Origin: Anadara kagoshimensis
Taxonomy: Eukaryota > Mollusca > Bivalvia > Arcoida > Arcidae
DNA: 64,000 nt
Assembly: GCA_021292105.1 (NCBI GenBank)
Contig: CM037865.1
Span: forward strand, 20,192,928 to 20,256,927
Direction of reading: 5' to 3'
Shown here: piece after piece, positions 1 through 11,242 of the stretch
Numbering within the stretch: the first letter of the stretch is position 1
How the letters are laid out: each line of letters begins with the position of its first letter
Program-made: the position numbers and the translations under genes
Notes under the pieces: model-generated
What the model saw: only the letters and a program-made list of their open reading frames with translations
Database searches by the model: none
What the model was told of the DNA's origin: nothing

Positions 1-360
1 CTGCAATCTAATTGGTTCAATAGGTTTTTAGATGATAACTCCTGTAATAATGATTGGATTTCCATGAGGCTTAATCAGTATTCTGATTACCCAAATATGA
101 TGCCTTACAAAATACATGCATTAAATATCAGAATACTGCAATCTGATTGGACAATGGTTTCATGATGATAACGTTTGTAATTTTGACTGGATTTCCATGA
201 AACGTGTTCAGTACGCTTATTACAAAAGTAACTCGATAAAATAAGAAATGTCACAAAATCAAGACATGGTTAACAAGGATACTGCAATCTGATTGGTTAA
301 TAGATTTGCAAATGACTCTTTTAAATTGATCGGGTTTCTATGAAACTTATACTTATAACC
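1..360. repeat. Tandem minisatellite, unit about 140 bp
   Basis: Three diverged units start with the same CTGCAATCTRATTGG block at 1, 136 and 282. Each is followed by an AT-rich stretch and a TGGATTTCCATGA-like block (TCGGGTTTCTATGA in the third). The array probably continues upstream of the window. No coding potential is seen. Confidence 0.75.
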
Positions 361-465
361 TACTACAGCGGTCAATTTTAATGGAACAATTAACTTTCAA
401 AATCCAATGTGGTGTGTTGTTGTACAGCGTAAGCGGAGGGTAGCTTTAAATTATTTATTTCCTAA

Positions 466-775
466 ACGAGGTCCTCATTTTACTCTGTGTATGTGAAGTC
501 TTCGTTTGGCTGTGTGTACATAAAGTCCTCACTGTCCTGTGTGTATATATTTGGTCCTCATTTTACCGTGTGTAAACAAAGTCCGCATTTTGCGTGTAAA
601 AATCATGTGGTTAAATTTTACCGTACGACCACAGAAAATTGTAACCACCATATAGACCTAACAGAGAGCATTATATTAAAATTCCACACCTCTAGATCAT
701 CTCTAAATGTGGGTACGCATTTTGGGGGTAACAGGTGTAGGTCTTCATTTTCCACCCGGTGTACGTATGTGTTGT
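466..775. repeat. Short tandem minisatellite, unit about 28 bp
   Basis: At least five degenerate units of the form GTCCTCATTTTAC-GTGTGT-A-AA are visible between 466 and about 600, and a further decayed unit lies at 735-775 just before the (GT)n tract. The reading frame open across this region is a by-product of the repeat, not a gene. Confidence 0.7.
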
Positions 776-790
776 GTGTGTGTGTGTGTG
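772..790. repeat. (GT)n microsatellite, broken copy 0
   Basis: A short (GT)n tract at the position that marks the start of each macro-unit (compare 9157, 27868, 45736 and 63388). It is the shortest tract of the series. Confidence 0.9.
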
Positions 791-958
791 TCACTCAAAT
801 GCCATGTATCAAGATAAAGAGGTGCGTAGGACCTATAGTGGACAATTTCTGGTTCTTTTTCGTTCCCCGGCATTTTATGTTTGTTTTATCACAAATTTAA
901 CGGTGGCTCTGACGAATACCTACTATCGCATTTATTACTTAACCTGTTTAAATTTTGG

Positions 959-995
959 AGCACTAGAAGCAATACATTTCCTCGTCAACACTACT
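959..995 (-). ncRNA. Hammerhead-like relic, short form (copy 0)
   Basis: On the minus strand this aligns with the short hammerhead-like form. The 3' stem I strand (TAGTGCT) is kept, but the 5' strand and the CTGATGA box are mutated (TTGACGA). The GAAA box and stem III are absent. This is the most decayed of the short-form copies and is predicted inactive. Confidence 0.45.
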
Positions 996-1689
996 TATAT
1001 ACTTATTTGCAAGTGCAGTATTTACGTAGATGATTTAGAGGCAATTATATATCTTTTATTTGTTTTAGTAACCGCTATCGAAAACATTATTTAGCTTTGA
1101 TACCAAGTGTTAGTTGCCTTTGAGATAGAATCAAATTATTTTATACCTCGTCAGTGAACCCGCACAGGTGATCAGGGATGGGTAGCGCTAACATAACTAG
1201 TTAATCGCCAGTTTACAAAACACAGGAGCACTTTGAAGGACAGCATCTAACTCAGGAACACTTGTGTCAGAAAATTTGCAGATCGCTTGCATAATATCGA
1301 TAGTCTACTACAAGTATTCGGATTTACTTACGTATTACAGCTGACTCCCGCGGTATAAGACAATCATTATTAAGATCAATATACTTGTTAAATATATATG
1401 TGCGTTATATTCTGCGATAAGAGGAAATATTTACTTTCTCTTCCAGGAACATTGTTTGCTTACGTACGTTTTTTTGTTATGTGGGTCGAATCTATTTCAC
1501 ATAAGGACCTACCATACCAAAAATGGTTTACATAAGCCGAGTGGTTTCAGAGAATGAGTTTCGAAAGTTGATTTAGTGTTGCATAGCATTTACATAAATT
1601 TCTATCTGGTCAACGAAGCATTTCTCAGAATAAACCATACATAAATAATGTTAAAATGTCCCGCTGTCTACAATATTTTTCAAATTTAC

Positions 1690-2460
1690 ATCAAACTGGA
1701 TTTAAAACGGAGAGTACAATTGCTGTTTATGCGTTTTCCATGGCAACGGTGACTATTTTGGATATCGGATCGGATGATTTATCGCCTGCTTTCATTTACC
1801 TTTCTAAGGGGCCTACCATACCTAATTTAGTTCAAATTGGCCGAGTATGTTTAAAGAAGATAATGAAAACAAGAGTCCCAAAAGAGTCTTGAATAATCAA
1901 CTGACAACATTTGACCTTTTTACATATTTTCCTAAAGTTTGGTCAAAAACAATTTCTCGGAAAACCCTATTTTACATATTAAAAACTAACTGAAAAATTA
2001 ATTAGCAAGAGTCCTTTTAGTAGGGTTTGTTTTCTATTTTAGTAAGGGTTGTCATCTTTGATGAGTTTGACAGAGTCGTCTTGTAAAGAATTTGATCTTT
2101 TCCACCTAAGGGTCTACTACACGAAATGTGTGTTCATTTGGCACAGTGATTTCTGAGTAGAAAATTTTCAAAGAATTAGCTATCAATTTGACATCATTTA
2201 CAGAATTTGCTTGAATTGAGTCAATGAAAAAAATTTTCAGAGAAACCCATTTTATATGTTGAACAAATCGGTAGCAAATTGAATCCATGATTAACATTGT
2301 AATGATTTTGCGGCCACCTTGGTTATATTACGGGGTCACCTTGTACAAACGTTCATCTAACCTCATATAGGGACCTTACAGTCCAAATTTTGTTTGTTTT
2401 GGTCGAGGGATTTCTAAGGAGAAGATTGCCTAAAACTTCATGACTTCATTTCATTTCCCT
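1690..2460. repeat. Degenerate ~0.3 kb repeat array (2-3 units)
   Basis: Units contain recurring blocks: GGCAACGGTGACTATTTTGG-like, then 'cctaccatacctaattt', then 'caaattggccgag', then a 'tttgac..cattt' block, then 'aacaaatcggtag'. Units start near 1690, 2030 and 2290. The same family is found at 7600, 10330, 12170, 25920, 29560, 43546, 47480 and 61200. It has no consistent reading frame between units, so it is a non-coding repeat. Confidence 0.65.
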
Positions 2461-2487
2461 TAAGCATGTATAGAGGGAAAGGGGTGC

Positions 2488-2640
2488 ACATGAGAGAGAG
2501 AGAGAAAGAGACAGAGAGAGAGGGAGAGAATTGTACTTTCACTTTGAGTCTCAAACCTTTAATGTGAATAGAATTTCATTGAACATGACTGAAAAATAAC
2601 TTTTCATGTCCCCAGAGAGAGAGAGAAAGAGAGAGAGAGA
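2488..2640. repeat. (GA)n-rich imperfect microsatellites
   Basis: Two purine tracts, 2491-2529 and 2612-2640, are dominated by GA and interrupted by AAAG and ACAG. About 80 bp of ordinary AT-rich DNA separates them. Confidence 0.85.
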
Positions 2641-3552
2641 TGTAAAGTTAAAACATTTTAATAATAACTGTTCCCTGTTCAGATCATGATTGTTTTGTTT
2701 ATATTTTTTTTAATTATTTTGCAGATTTATGATCCAGGGATTTAGGGAATACTGTTTGAGACAATATTATTTATCAGTGGCAGTGTGACATGAATGATGC
2801 AATCAGTGACTTATTGAAATATATATAAAGGAGTTTTAACTTTTCAGTTTGTGTTTTTGGATCTAGCAAATTATTGATACTTTCAAAGTAGTCAATTTTA
2901 AGGGATACTGCAGTCTAGCCAATTTGAACAAAATATGAAAATTTAAGGTAAATTATTATAATATTGAAAATTTCGCCATTTTATTCGCCGAAATAAAAAA
3001 GATATAGAAGTTTAAAAAATCAAAATTCGTAACCTCGGGCCATTTTGGAATTCTTCAATCGGAAGGTACGAAAACACGTTGTGACGTCATGTGTGAACAA
3101 ACACTCTTCCTAATTACTGCTTATATATACAGAAGTGTCGCATCTTACGAGTTGTTACGTATCCATATTATTAGAAATGGCGTATTATCTTTTCGATTTT
3201 GGGTCAGAATATTAGGGAACTGAAAGTGAACCAGAGAATTTATTCAAATCGGATTCATACGAAGTTATAGATAATGATCATCGTTTGTAGGTTTGGGACA
3301 TATAATGTAACTGCCAAAAACTGAACACTGAAAGGGAATGCATTTGCTACACAGAAATCGTACAGAACAAAGACAAAATTAAAAATTGCAATTTATTTAA
3401 AATTGTATAATCGACAGCTTTGACTTTGAGATTGTGCATTTCAACCAAGAAGTTTTGCGATTAGCAACGAATGCAAGAAACAACATAAGACGAGAAGACA
3501 TTAAGCATGGCCAGTCATGAAAAAAAAACATTTACGGTTTATGCGAATTAGG

Positions 3553-3569
3553 ATATTATTATTATTATA

Positions 3570-3609
<40 letters not shown>
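3553..3609. repeat. (ATT)n microsatellite
   Basis: About 57 bp of nearly pure ATT repeats with one ATAT interruption, inside the inverted-end element. Confidence 0.95.
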
Positions 3610-3888
3610 ATAGTCACCTGTAATTAAACTCTTAATACTGATCGACTAGTTGTATATCGGAGTGTACCTAATAAACTTAACTAACGAGACAGGTATATTG
3701 ACACTTCCTGTATATTTACCAACCCTTTAACTGCTTCAGTGGTTGTGTTGACACACCTTGTTTTGAGATGTTGAGAGTCTCATAATTTATAAATATCTAT
3801 AATTTTTAGAGAATTTTAAAAAAACATCATTTTTCACAATAATTATTTCAGACTTTTACTTATATTTATTTATAATAAATACGTATAT

Positions 3889-3922
3889 AAAATAAATAAA
3901 TAAATAAATAAATAAATAAATA
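3889..3922. repeat. (AAAT)n microsatellite
   Basis: About eight AAAT/AATA repeats. Confidence 0.95.
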
Positions 3923-4068
3923 GGTGCTTCCAGAAAATGATGTTAACATGCATTAAAATAATATTAATGATAATATTAATTATGTATGAAAAAGGAATAA
4001 CAAGCATTTATAAATCAGAAGAGGGGATAGCTACTTTTGATGTACTAACAAGAAAGAGAAAATTGCAG

Positions 4069-4145
4069 CTGCTACACCGGGACTCGAGTCCGGGAGCTTC
4101 CTAATACTAGTGGGACGTTCTACCGATTGAGCTACACGGTCTGCC
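4069..4145 (-). repeat. tRNA-like sequence (SINE head or tRNA pseudogene)
   Basis: Read on the minus strand it has an A-box-like TAGCTCAATCGG (4123-4134) and a B-box-like GGACTCGAGTCC flanked by CCGGG/CCCGG (4077-4094), with spacing right for a tRNA-derived pol III promoter. The acceptor stem does not close cleanly, so a functional tRNA is unlikely. A second tRNA-like unit in the same orientation lies about 140 bp away. Confidence 0.6.
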
Positions 4146-4286
4146 ACATTCCTCCTATCTTTTTTTCTATTCAACTACCTTAAATCGAAACCAGCGGGTT
4201 CCACCACTGGGACCAACTTGTTGGTCAGCCTATGCCCAGGGTCGGATGATTCCCCAAATGTAACGGGAAAAGAAAAAATCAGCGGC

Positions 4287-4359
4287 GTAAACGGAACTCG
4301 AACCCGGGAACTTCACAATACTAACAAGACGCTCTACCGATTGGGCCATCTGACCACCT
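4287..4359 (-). repeat. Second tRNA-like sequence in tandem
   Basis: On the minus strand it shows an A box (TGGCCCAATCGGTAGAGCG) and a B box (GGGTTCGAGTTCC), the latter very close to consensus. No paired acceptor stem is evident. With the preceding copy it suggests a dimeric tRNA-derived SINE or two related insertions. Confidence 0.6.
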
Positions 4360-6100
4360 ATTGAGCCCTCTCCGCCACATAGTTGTTCTGAGCCAAGAAT
4401 TTAATTTCACTTTTTAATTTTTATTTTCAATGCGTTTCGTCGTCAGATACCTACTGGATACACAATAAACAGGAGAGTTATTTCATCCTGTGTATAGTTT
4501 GGAAAATAAGAGACGCGTATCTTTCAGAAGATGGCAACTATGTTGTAAATCTAAGTTATAATTGTTTCCCAATGTCTTTATATATGTGTACCATTGAAAC
4601 TGGGAAATAAGCTGTCCTTTTAAAACTAATGAAAATTGGACAATACATTCTCTTTAGTTTATACATGTATTAATTATTTGTACTTACATGTAAGTATCTT
4701 CACATCTCACAATAATTTCACTTATATCAAGATGTCACCAGTCATGTCAATAATTATTACTTGGATTGTATTATATATTTCAAGATTATTTTATTTATAT
4801 CGAGATGACGCTAGCTATAATTATTGCTTGAATTGTATAATCGATGTCCTGATAATTCCATTTATATCTGTATATGGTATAACTTGTAAGGCAAAATCGT
4901 AGTCAAGATAATTTCATTTATATCAAGATGTGAAACAGACGAAGTAGCAGAAATTATGAAATGATGTGGTAAACACAAACAGCAGTATAACATAGTAAAT
5001 GACACATACCGTGGATATTGTACTTTATTTGAGTTTTTTAAGAGATTTTTATGAAATTTGTAGTCAAGTCTAATTGAAAACGTCACTGTATGGAAATTAA
5101 TTCAAAAGTAAATTTATATAATTTTTTAAAGGACGGGCCTCGACGGACTCTCGCCGTCAGCATTCAAAATTGTCCTGAAGTAGATCACACTGTTACAGAC
5201 TTTCTTTTTTTTCTTCTTGTCAATGACATGAGAAGCGGGGGAAATTTTAAGAGTTTTTGATGTTTAAAATTGAATTTACGAATAGGAATATTTCATTAAT
5301 TTAAATCATTTTAATTTCATATCGCCAGTCACGACAGTCGACCCATCAATTTATACATTCGTTAATCAATCTTTTGAAATATTTAAATATTTTTAATGCA
5401 TCTTTCTAAAATTCCAAATTAATGATACTTACATTTAATATGGGATATCGTAAAGACTTTATCACTTAATTTATTCACACCTATCAATCTTCAGATCTAT
5501 GTTGTATATTGTAAGGTATATCTACCTCTTGATTACCGGCCATTGAATGTCTAATAAACAGGATCTAAAGGTTCTGTAGGTTACTGATAATCTCTTAATT
5601 ACCTATATGCGAGGAAGGGATGTAAACTCTACTTTTAAGAAATTGAGATCTTATCGATTTATTGTGAAAAAATGAAAGAATATTTTATCATTTTAGGTCA
5701 GTTGATGAATAGATCACTGTGCACATGATTTAGCCGATATTGCTCTTTATTCAATTTAAAATAAGTCTAAATAGAGACAAGTTCATAGTTATTATAATTT
5801 ATTAATTATTTTTACAATCAACGGTCGCACACAAAACCATACTTTTACAATATTTTTAACAAGTTTTACACAATACTGTAACCACACTATTGATAGCATG
5901 GCGAGGTTTGTTCACACATGACGTCACAGCGTGTTCTTCTCACCTCCAACACAAAAGAGTTGCGGCGATGATTTTCGGCAATTTTCAAATAGCGAAATAT
6001 ATATCTTAATGGAATAATTTTTTTTTTTAATTTTATTATTAATATTGTACTTATAAATATCGATTTTGGTCATAATCCCCTAGACTTCAATCCTTTTAAT

Positions 6101-7483
6101 ATTATAGGTTTGAATCAATGACAGGAAAGTATTTTTGAATGCCAAACGTTCTAAGGTTTCACCAAGTTTGGAATATTAACAAATGTCTTATTTTTATGGA
6201 GAAATCAGCCTGGAGATATAACATATGCATGTAAAGTTTTATACAACTCTACAATTTCTTAAATATTCAAGACCTAAGATTTTTGTTATTTTTTTTGTGA
6301 TTAAATTTTAATATGTGTGCATTTGCTACCTTTTCTTTCTATCCTGATAAATTTCCTGTTACATTTATTCTATTTTAGTGAATTTTTTTACTTATATACT
6401 TGAGTGCAGAAGGATATGGCACACTATCCCAGTTGTCCACTTCTTTACATTAAAATTTAGTTTGTTTAATTCACATTTAAACTGTCAACTGTTGTTTCAC
6501 AAATAATCACAGTGAATTTTCATTAAATTTCATTGTTATATGTATATCATTGTGATTCCATAGTTTTGTTATTCAGACTAAAACTACTGGGTAGACTATC
6601 TTTAACAGAGTAAAGTTAAAAACATTGGTGACTAGTGGAGATGGAATTAAACCCAAAGACATTTAGTTCTGCAGATGCTCCTCCAACTCAGTTACCCCTT
6701 ACTTGTACAGTGTTCATACAATATATACTAATTTTTGTATGAAATCTAGTTCAGTATTCTGTTTCGGATGGCATGTGTTGTGTGTCTTTTTTTAAAAAAT
6801 GTTATTATTCAATAATTTAAAACAAATGGTAAAAATGTCATTTACCATTTTTTAGTTATTGAATTATCCTATAATATACAAATCAAATGATATGCTGTTT
6901 ACGTTCTGCGATATTTCTTTTTAAATAATGACGAGCAACAAATATGGTTTTGCACAAAGCTAAATGCACCGTCACAGAAAAGATCGTCTCATCGCCATTT
7001 TGGCAAACTGCCACGGCATGTGCCCCTATTGAGTGTCAAAAGATTAGAAAATCTGCCGTGTTTTCTTTCAAGATCTCGTATAAAATATCGATCATAGATA
7101 CTTTTCTATTCATCAGAACGCGTTTTTCTAATTTTGGCCTCAAAATATAATTATTCGGCATAAATTGATGTAGTACCAGTCAGAAATCGACACTTTTTAA
7201 GTTTTTCTGAGAAATCCCAACTTTGGACACAATTATCTCTGAATACAGGGCAAAAATAAAAAAGCGTTTTGATGGTCGGAAGATAATTTATCCAAGATTT
7301 GAAACACCTAAATTCGTCCGACAAGTTTTCTAATCTTTTTTTCACTACTGAGACCATCCCTCTCTGAAGCGATAAACAAATATGGCAGACATCGGTTGCC
7401 AGCGATGTACATTTCGCTACACTACGAATGCTTGATATCGATAACTTTTTTAATGGGACGAAGAAGGGTTCTAACAGCCGTGA
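6101..7483. other. Unassigned AT-rich stretch
   Basis: No recognisable gene. A 111-codon open frame exists on the minus strand at 7151-7486. It has no domain I recognise, unremarkable composition and no homologous frame in the other macro-units, so it is left uncalled. Confidence 0.5.
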
Positions 7484-7590
7484 CAATCTACTATACCTAG
7501 TTATCTTTCACAATAGATGTGTTTTCTATTGGTTCAAAAATTTTTGAGATGAAGGTTTTCAACGAATCAGCCAAACAATGTATTCTTCTA
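7484..7590. repeat. Single arm of the 11 kb foldback element
   Basis: The stretch from AATCTACTATACCTAG to about TCAACGAATCAGCC is a solitary copy of the left arm of the foldback at 10977-11242. Single right arms occur at 28741-28880 and 46614-46757. Confidence 0.7.
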
Positions 7591-7599
7591 CTTTCTATA

Positions 7600-8270
7600 T
7601 TTCACATGTGAACAAAATCGGTAGAAAATTAATACACAATGACTAGTTTCGTAATTTAATTAAAGACGGTTATCTTCGATATTTATGGGGTCCTAATGTA
7701 CAAGCATTAATTTACCCTACAAAGGGACCTTACACATCAAATTTGGTTTCAATTGACCCAGTATTTTCTGAGGAGAATACTTTCAAAGAATCAGAGAAGT
7801 ATCTTACCTCATATGCATAATTTGCTAAAATTAGGTAAATTATTATTATTATTTTTTGGAAAACGCATTTTATATGTCAGGAGTCTATTGTCTATATTTT
7901 AAATTTGAAAAAATCGGTAGAATATTGACTGCAAAATGACCATTTTAGTGATTTTGCTATTTATAGTAACGGCGGTCGTCTTGGATATCGTACGGGATCG
8001 CCTAGTACAAACCCTAGCTGGGAACTTTCTACATCAAATTTGCTTTCAGTCGTCCAAATTGTTTCAGAGGAATATATCAAAGATTCCCTATGGCATAAAC
8101 CCAGCTGGCAATAGGCATTTAATGTAAAAATACTAAATACTATACCTAATTTGTATAATTCGTGATAATCGGACCAATTGATAATTTCTCAGAAACGACC
8201 CTTTGCATATCTTCAAATTTCCTCAATGGTGTCAGATATGATTAATGTTTGCAAACTTTGGGACGAATGC
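7600..8270. repeat. Degenerate ~0.3 kb repeat array
   Basis: Two to three units with the blocks 'aaaatcggtag', 'atgaccattttagtgatttt', 'gggatcgcc..gtacaaac' and 'catcaaatttg'. One unit (7936-8127) happens to keep a 63-codon frame that is also open at 25974, 43826 and 61482. Sister units lose it, so it is not called a gene. Confidence 0.65.
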
Positions 8271-9154
8271 ACCATCCTTTGGCATGTCACAAGTCATCAA
8301 GGCTATTAATGTGTTTTAAATGTTAAAGATCTTACAGGTTATTTTTAATGATATTACGCGGAAGTAAAATGATGGCACTGACACGAGCACAAATCACAAA
8401 TTGAAATCTCTATATCTCTTTCTTGGTATTGTGTTAATCAATACCATTACACAAGGCATAATATTATTCTAATTAATAAGGCCGAGTTTATGTTATATCA
8501 TAGTATTACTTACACTCACATATGTGCATAATCTTCTTATATATTGATAATTCATCTACAAATTTAAAACATAAAACGCCTTCAAAGTAATGCATAAATA
8601 TACGATAAGCCTTTATTTTCGGAAAATAGCGTGAACCGATATTAATATTACATGGTTTTATTGTTTGTGATATACAACATTATATAATCAATGCATAAAT
8701 AAAATTTGCTTCTTTGAATTTGAAGAGAGTCATAATGCAATGATAAACAAATTCTGAAACACTTTGACCCGCTCGCAATACGTTAATAGAAAGAACCAAT
8801 TACCTTTATACATTTGTTGAAATAAACTTACAACTTGAAGGTCGGTCAGCTTTAAGGGGGTAAGGTAGAAATAGGGTTCAATAGTGTTACTCAAGAATAA
8901 TAAATATCATATTTAAAATAAAAATCTTTCATACATAAATTTTTTAATAAACCATTTTTACACAACTTATGATTAATGAATAAAGTCATATTAAGCTGAA
9001 AAACCATTTTGTCTTAGGTACTTTGATATATCAAAGTTAATTACCATTTATGTACAAAAACTAATTTTTTTACAATATCGTACGGGTTCTTTGAAATCCG
9101 ATACAAAACTTATAATCAATTGTAAACCTATTATCGTTTTTGTTCCATTTCATA

Positions 9155-9156
<2 letters not shown>
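8270..9156. repeat. N module and flank (end of copy 0)
   Basis: Contains a roughly 0.5 kb module found twice per macro-unit, with blocks such as 'ttaatcaataccattacaca', 'aatgcataaatatacgataag', 'gagtcataatgcaatgata' and 'aacttgaaggtcggtca'. Related copies lie at 11243, 27400, 28880, 45260, 46757 and 62900. No gene is seen. Confidence 0.65.
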
Positions 9157-9212
<56 letters not shown>

Positions 9213-9214
9213 GT
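9157..9214. repeat. (GT)n microsatellite, unit A marker
   Basis: Nearly pure (GT)n with one TTT interruption near 9191. Confidence 0.95.
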
Positions 9215-9574
9215 CACTCAAATGCCATGTATCAAGATAAAGAAGTGCGTAGGACCTATAGTGGACGATTTCAGGTTCTTTTTCGTTCCCCGACATTTTT
9301 TGTTTGTTTTATCACAAATTTAACGGTGGCTCTGACAAATATCTACTATCGCATTTATTACCAAACCTGTTATTCATTATTAAGATCAATATACTTGTTT
9401 AATATATTATCATTATTAAGATCAATATACTCGTTTAATATATATTGCGTTATATTCTGCAATAAGGGGAAATATTTACTTTCTCTTCCAGGAACATTGT
9501 TTGCTTACGTACGTTTCAAAGCATAGCTTATAAAAATATGTTTTTTCTGGGTAATATATTTAGCAGTCATCAAT

Positions 9575-9576
<2 letters not shown>
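9215..9576. repeat. M1 module of unit A, hammerhead deleted
   Basis: Starts like the other M1 modules (CACTCAAATGCCATG), but after 'catttattaccaaacctgtta' it jumps directly to 'attattaagatcaatatac'. The hammerhead-like block and several hundred bases kept in copies 0, B, C and D are missing. A 39 bp tandem duplication of the 'attattaagatcaatatac' segment lies at 9383-9446. Confidence 0.75.

Positions 9577-9640
<64 letters not shown>
9577..9640. repeat. (CT)n microsatellite
   Basis: A pure (CT)n tract of about 64 bp, matched in position by 28657-28714 and 46531-46590. Confidence 0.97.
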
Positions 9641-9642
<2 letters not shown>

Positions 9643-10330
9643 AACCTTTGTTATCTATTAATTCAAGATTCTGAGTGCCAATTCGAAAGTAAATTTTGTG
9701 TAATATTTATTCTGGCAATAGGAGTTTGTATTGCATTGCATGTATATGTAAATAAAAAACCGCATCGGATCAAATGAAAAAGGATTTAATTCCGTCCCTT
9801 GACAATTTCGTTAAATTTTTAAAATTTCTGTTGAGTGTGTACGGCGAAAAAGAAATTTATCTAAATATCTGAGCTTACTTGCAAGCATATATTGGAGTTG
9901 ATTTAAAGTTTATTGTATTATTACTTCAGTTACAGAAAACGGTTTTCACAATAATTATGTTTTACATAGTTTTGATATCGCGTATTAATTTATTGTCGAC
10001 GTCAAATCGCTCTCTCGTGTAAATTGTGGAAAAAAACAACATTAAGAATGCTCACCAGGTCAATAATAATAATAATAATTATAACAATTTGAGTTAAATA
10101 TTACTTTCATATTCCTATGCGTCTCATATAAATACCGGTAGTATTATGTGCATTACAGTCTACGCTTATAAAGATTATATAACCTATTCAAAGAATACAC
10201 TGACTTCCACGTAATCCATTGGCAAACGATAAGCGTGTTTTTTGGAAAATGACATAAAACAATGTCGTTACCATTATACATTTGTTAAATAAAACAGCAA
10301 CTTGAAGACGTTTTTAATATACTGTTTTTA
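9641..10330. other. AT-rich stretch with decayed P-module similarity
   Basis: No gene. Short blocks such as 'ctggcaataggagt', 'aattccgtcccttgac' and 'gcttacttgcaagc' echo the P modules at 15300-15500 and 42230-42420. It may be an older paralogue of that module. An (AAT)n run lies at 10063-10080. Confidence 0.4.
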
Positions 10331-10976
10331 TAGACTTTTTTACCATACCTAATTTGGTTCCAATTGGCCGAATGTGTTTAAAGAAGATTATGAAAACAAG
10401 AGTCCCAAAAGAGCCTTTAATAATCAACTGGCAACATTTGATCTTTTTACATATTTTCCTAAAGTCAAAAATAATTTCTCGGAAAACCCTATTTTACATA
10501 TTAAACACTTACTTAAAAAATAATTAGCAAGAGTCAATTTGGAGGGTTTGTTTTCTATTTTAGTAAGCGTTTTCATCTTTGATGAGTTTGACAGAGTCGT
10601 CTGGTAAAGAATTTGATCTTTTCCACCTAAGGGTCTACTACACGAAATGTGTGTTCATTTGGCACAGTGATTTCTGAGGAGAAATTTTCAAAGAATTAGC
10701 TAACAATTGACATCATTTACAGAATTTGTTTCAATTGAGTCAATGAAAAATTTATCAGAGAAACCCATTTTATATGTTGATCAAATCGGTAGCAAATTGA
10801 ATCCATGATTAACATTTTAATGATTTTGCGGCCATCTTGGTTATAGTACGGGATCACCTTGTACAAACGTTGATCTAACCTCATATACGGACCTTCCAGT
10901 CCAAATTTGGTTTGTTTTGGCCGAGTGATTTCTAAGGAGAAGATTGCATAAAACGTTGTCCTTATTTTCATACTTG
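10330..10976. repeat. Degenerate ~0.3 kb repeat array, copy of 1810-2460
   Basis: Near-identical to the copy 0 array at 1810-2440, including 'aacaagagtcccaaaagag' and 'ggtctactacacgaaatgtg'. Differences are small indels and substitutions. Confidence 0.75.
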
Positions 10977-11242
10977 GCTAAATGTCAAGGCATCTGACAT
11001 CTAAATGCAATCTACTATACCTAGTTATCTTCCACAATAGATGTGGTTTTTTTTTATTGGCTCAAAGATTTTTGAGATGAAGGTTTTCAACGAATCATCC
11101 ATTAAAATGAGGTAAATTGTTTGGCTTATGCGTTGAAAACCTTCATCTCAAAAATATTTGAGCCAATAGAAAACACATCTATCGTGGAAGATAACTAGGT
11201 ATAGTAGATTACATTTAGATGTCAGATACCTTGGTATTTAGC
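10977..11242. mobile_element. Foldback (long inverted repeat) element
   Basis: Left arm 10977-11092 and right arm 11131-11242 are reverse complements over about 112-116 bp, with few mismatches and a spacer of about 38 bp. Both arms carry 'acctagttatcttccac' or its complement and 'gaaaaccttcatctcaaa' or its complement. A transcript would form a long hairpin. Solitary arms exist at 7484, 28741 and 46614, so the foldback arose from two arms in head-to-head orientation. No coding capacity. Confidence 0.8.

Larger units (their letters stand above)
772..2460. repeat. Macro-unit remnant (copy 0, first part)
   Basis: Sequence after the (GT)n tract matches units A-D: the block running from CACTCAAATGCCATG to the hammerhead-like sequence, then the TCTTCCAGGAACATTG block near 1440. 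From about 1810 to 2440 it matches 10344-10955 of unit A almost base for base. It lacks the long (CT)n tract that follows this block in A, B and C. The match stops near 2460, where unrelated DNA begins; later unit sequence resumes at about 7484. Confidence 0.75.
2901..6100. mobile_element. 3.2 kb element with long degenerate terminal inverted repeats
   Basis: The ends are inverted relative to each other over about 200 bp. Left 2901-3102 carries GGGATACTGCAGTCTAG and ends in a block at 3075-3102 containing TGACGTCATGTGTGAAC. The right end at 5906-6095 carries the reverse complement, with about 24 of 25 bases matching in that block and CTAGACTTCAATCC at the tip. Both tips abut TTTTAA, which could be a target duplication (TTAA or TTTTAA). 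The interior has no transposase-like frame, only microsatellites and two tRNA-like sequences. It is probably a non-autonomous DNA transposon. The superfamily is unassigned; TTAA flanks would fit piggyBac, but the tips do not clearly match it. Confidence 0.6.

Noticed and set aside
4069..4359. Functional tRNA genes
   Set aside because: A and B boxes are present but acceptor stems do not pair; SINE or pseudogene is more likely.
7151..7486. 111-codon minus-strand open frame
   Set aside because: No recognised domain, signal or neighbouring gene; length is unremarkable for this sequence.
9140..9526. Open frame through the (GT)n tract and M1 module, seen also at 759, 27849, 45718 and 63392
   Set aside because: The frame is open because (GT)n encodes only Val/Cys. 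It crosses the antisense hammerhead-like sequence, shifts frame between copies at T runs, and has no recognisable domain.
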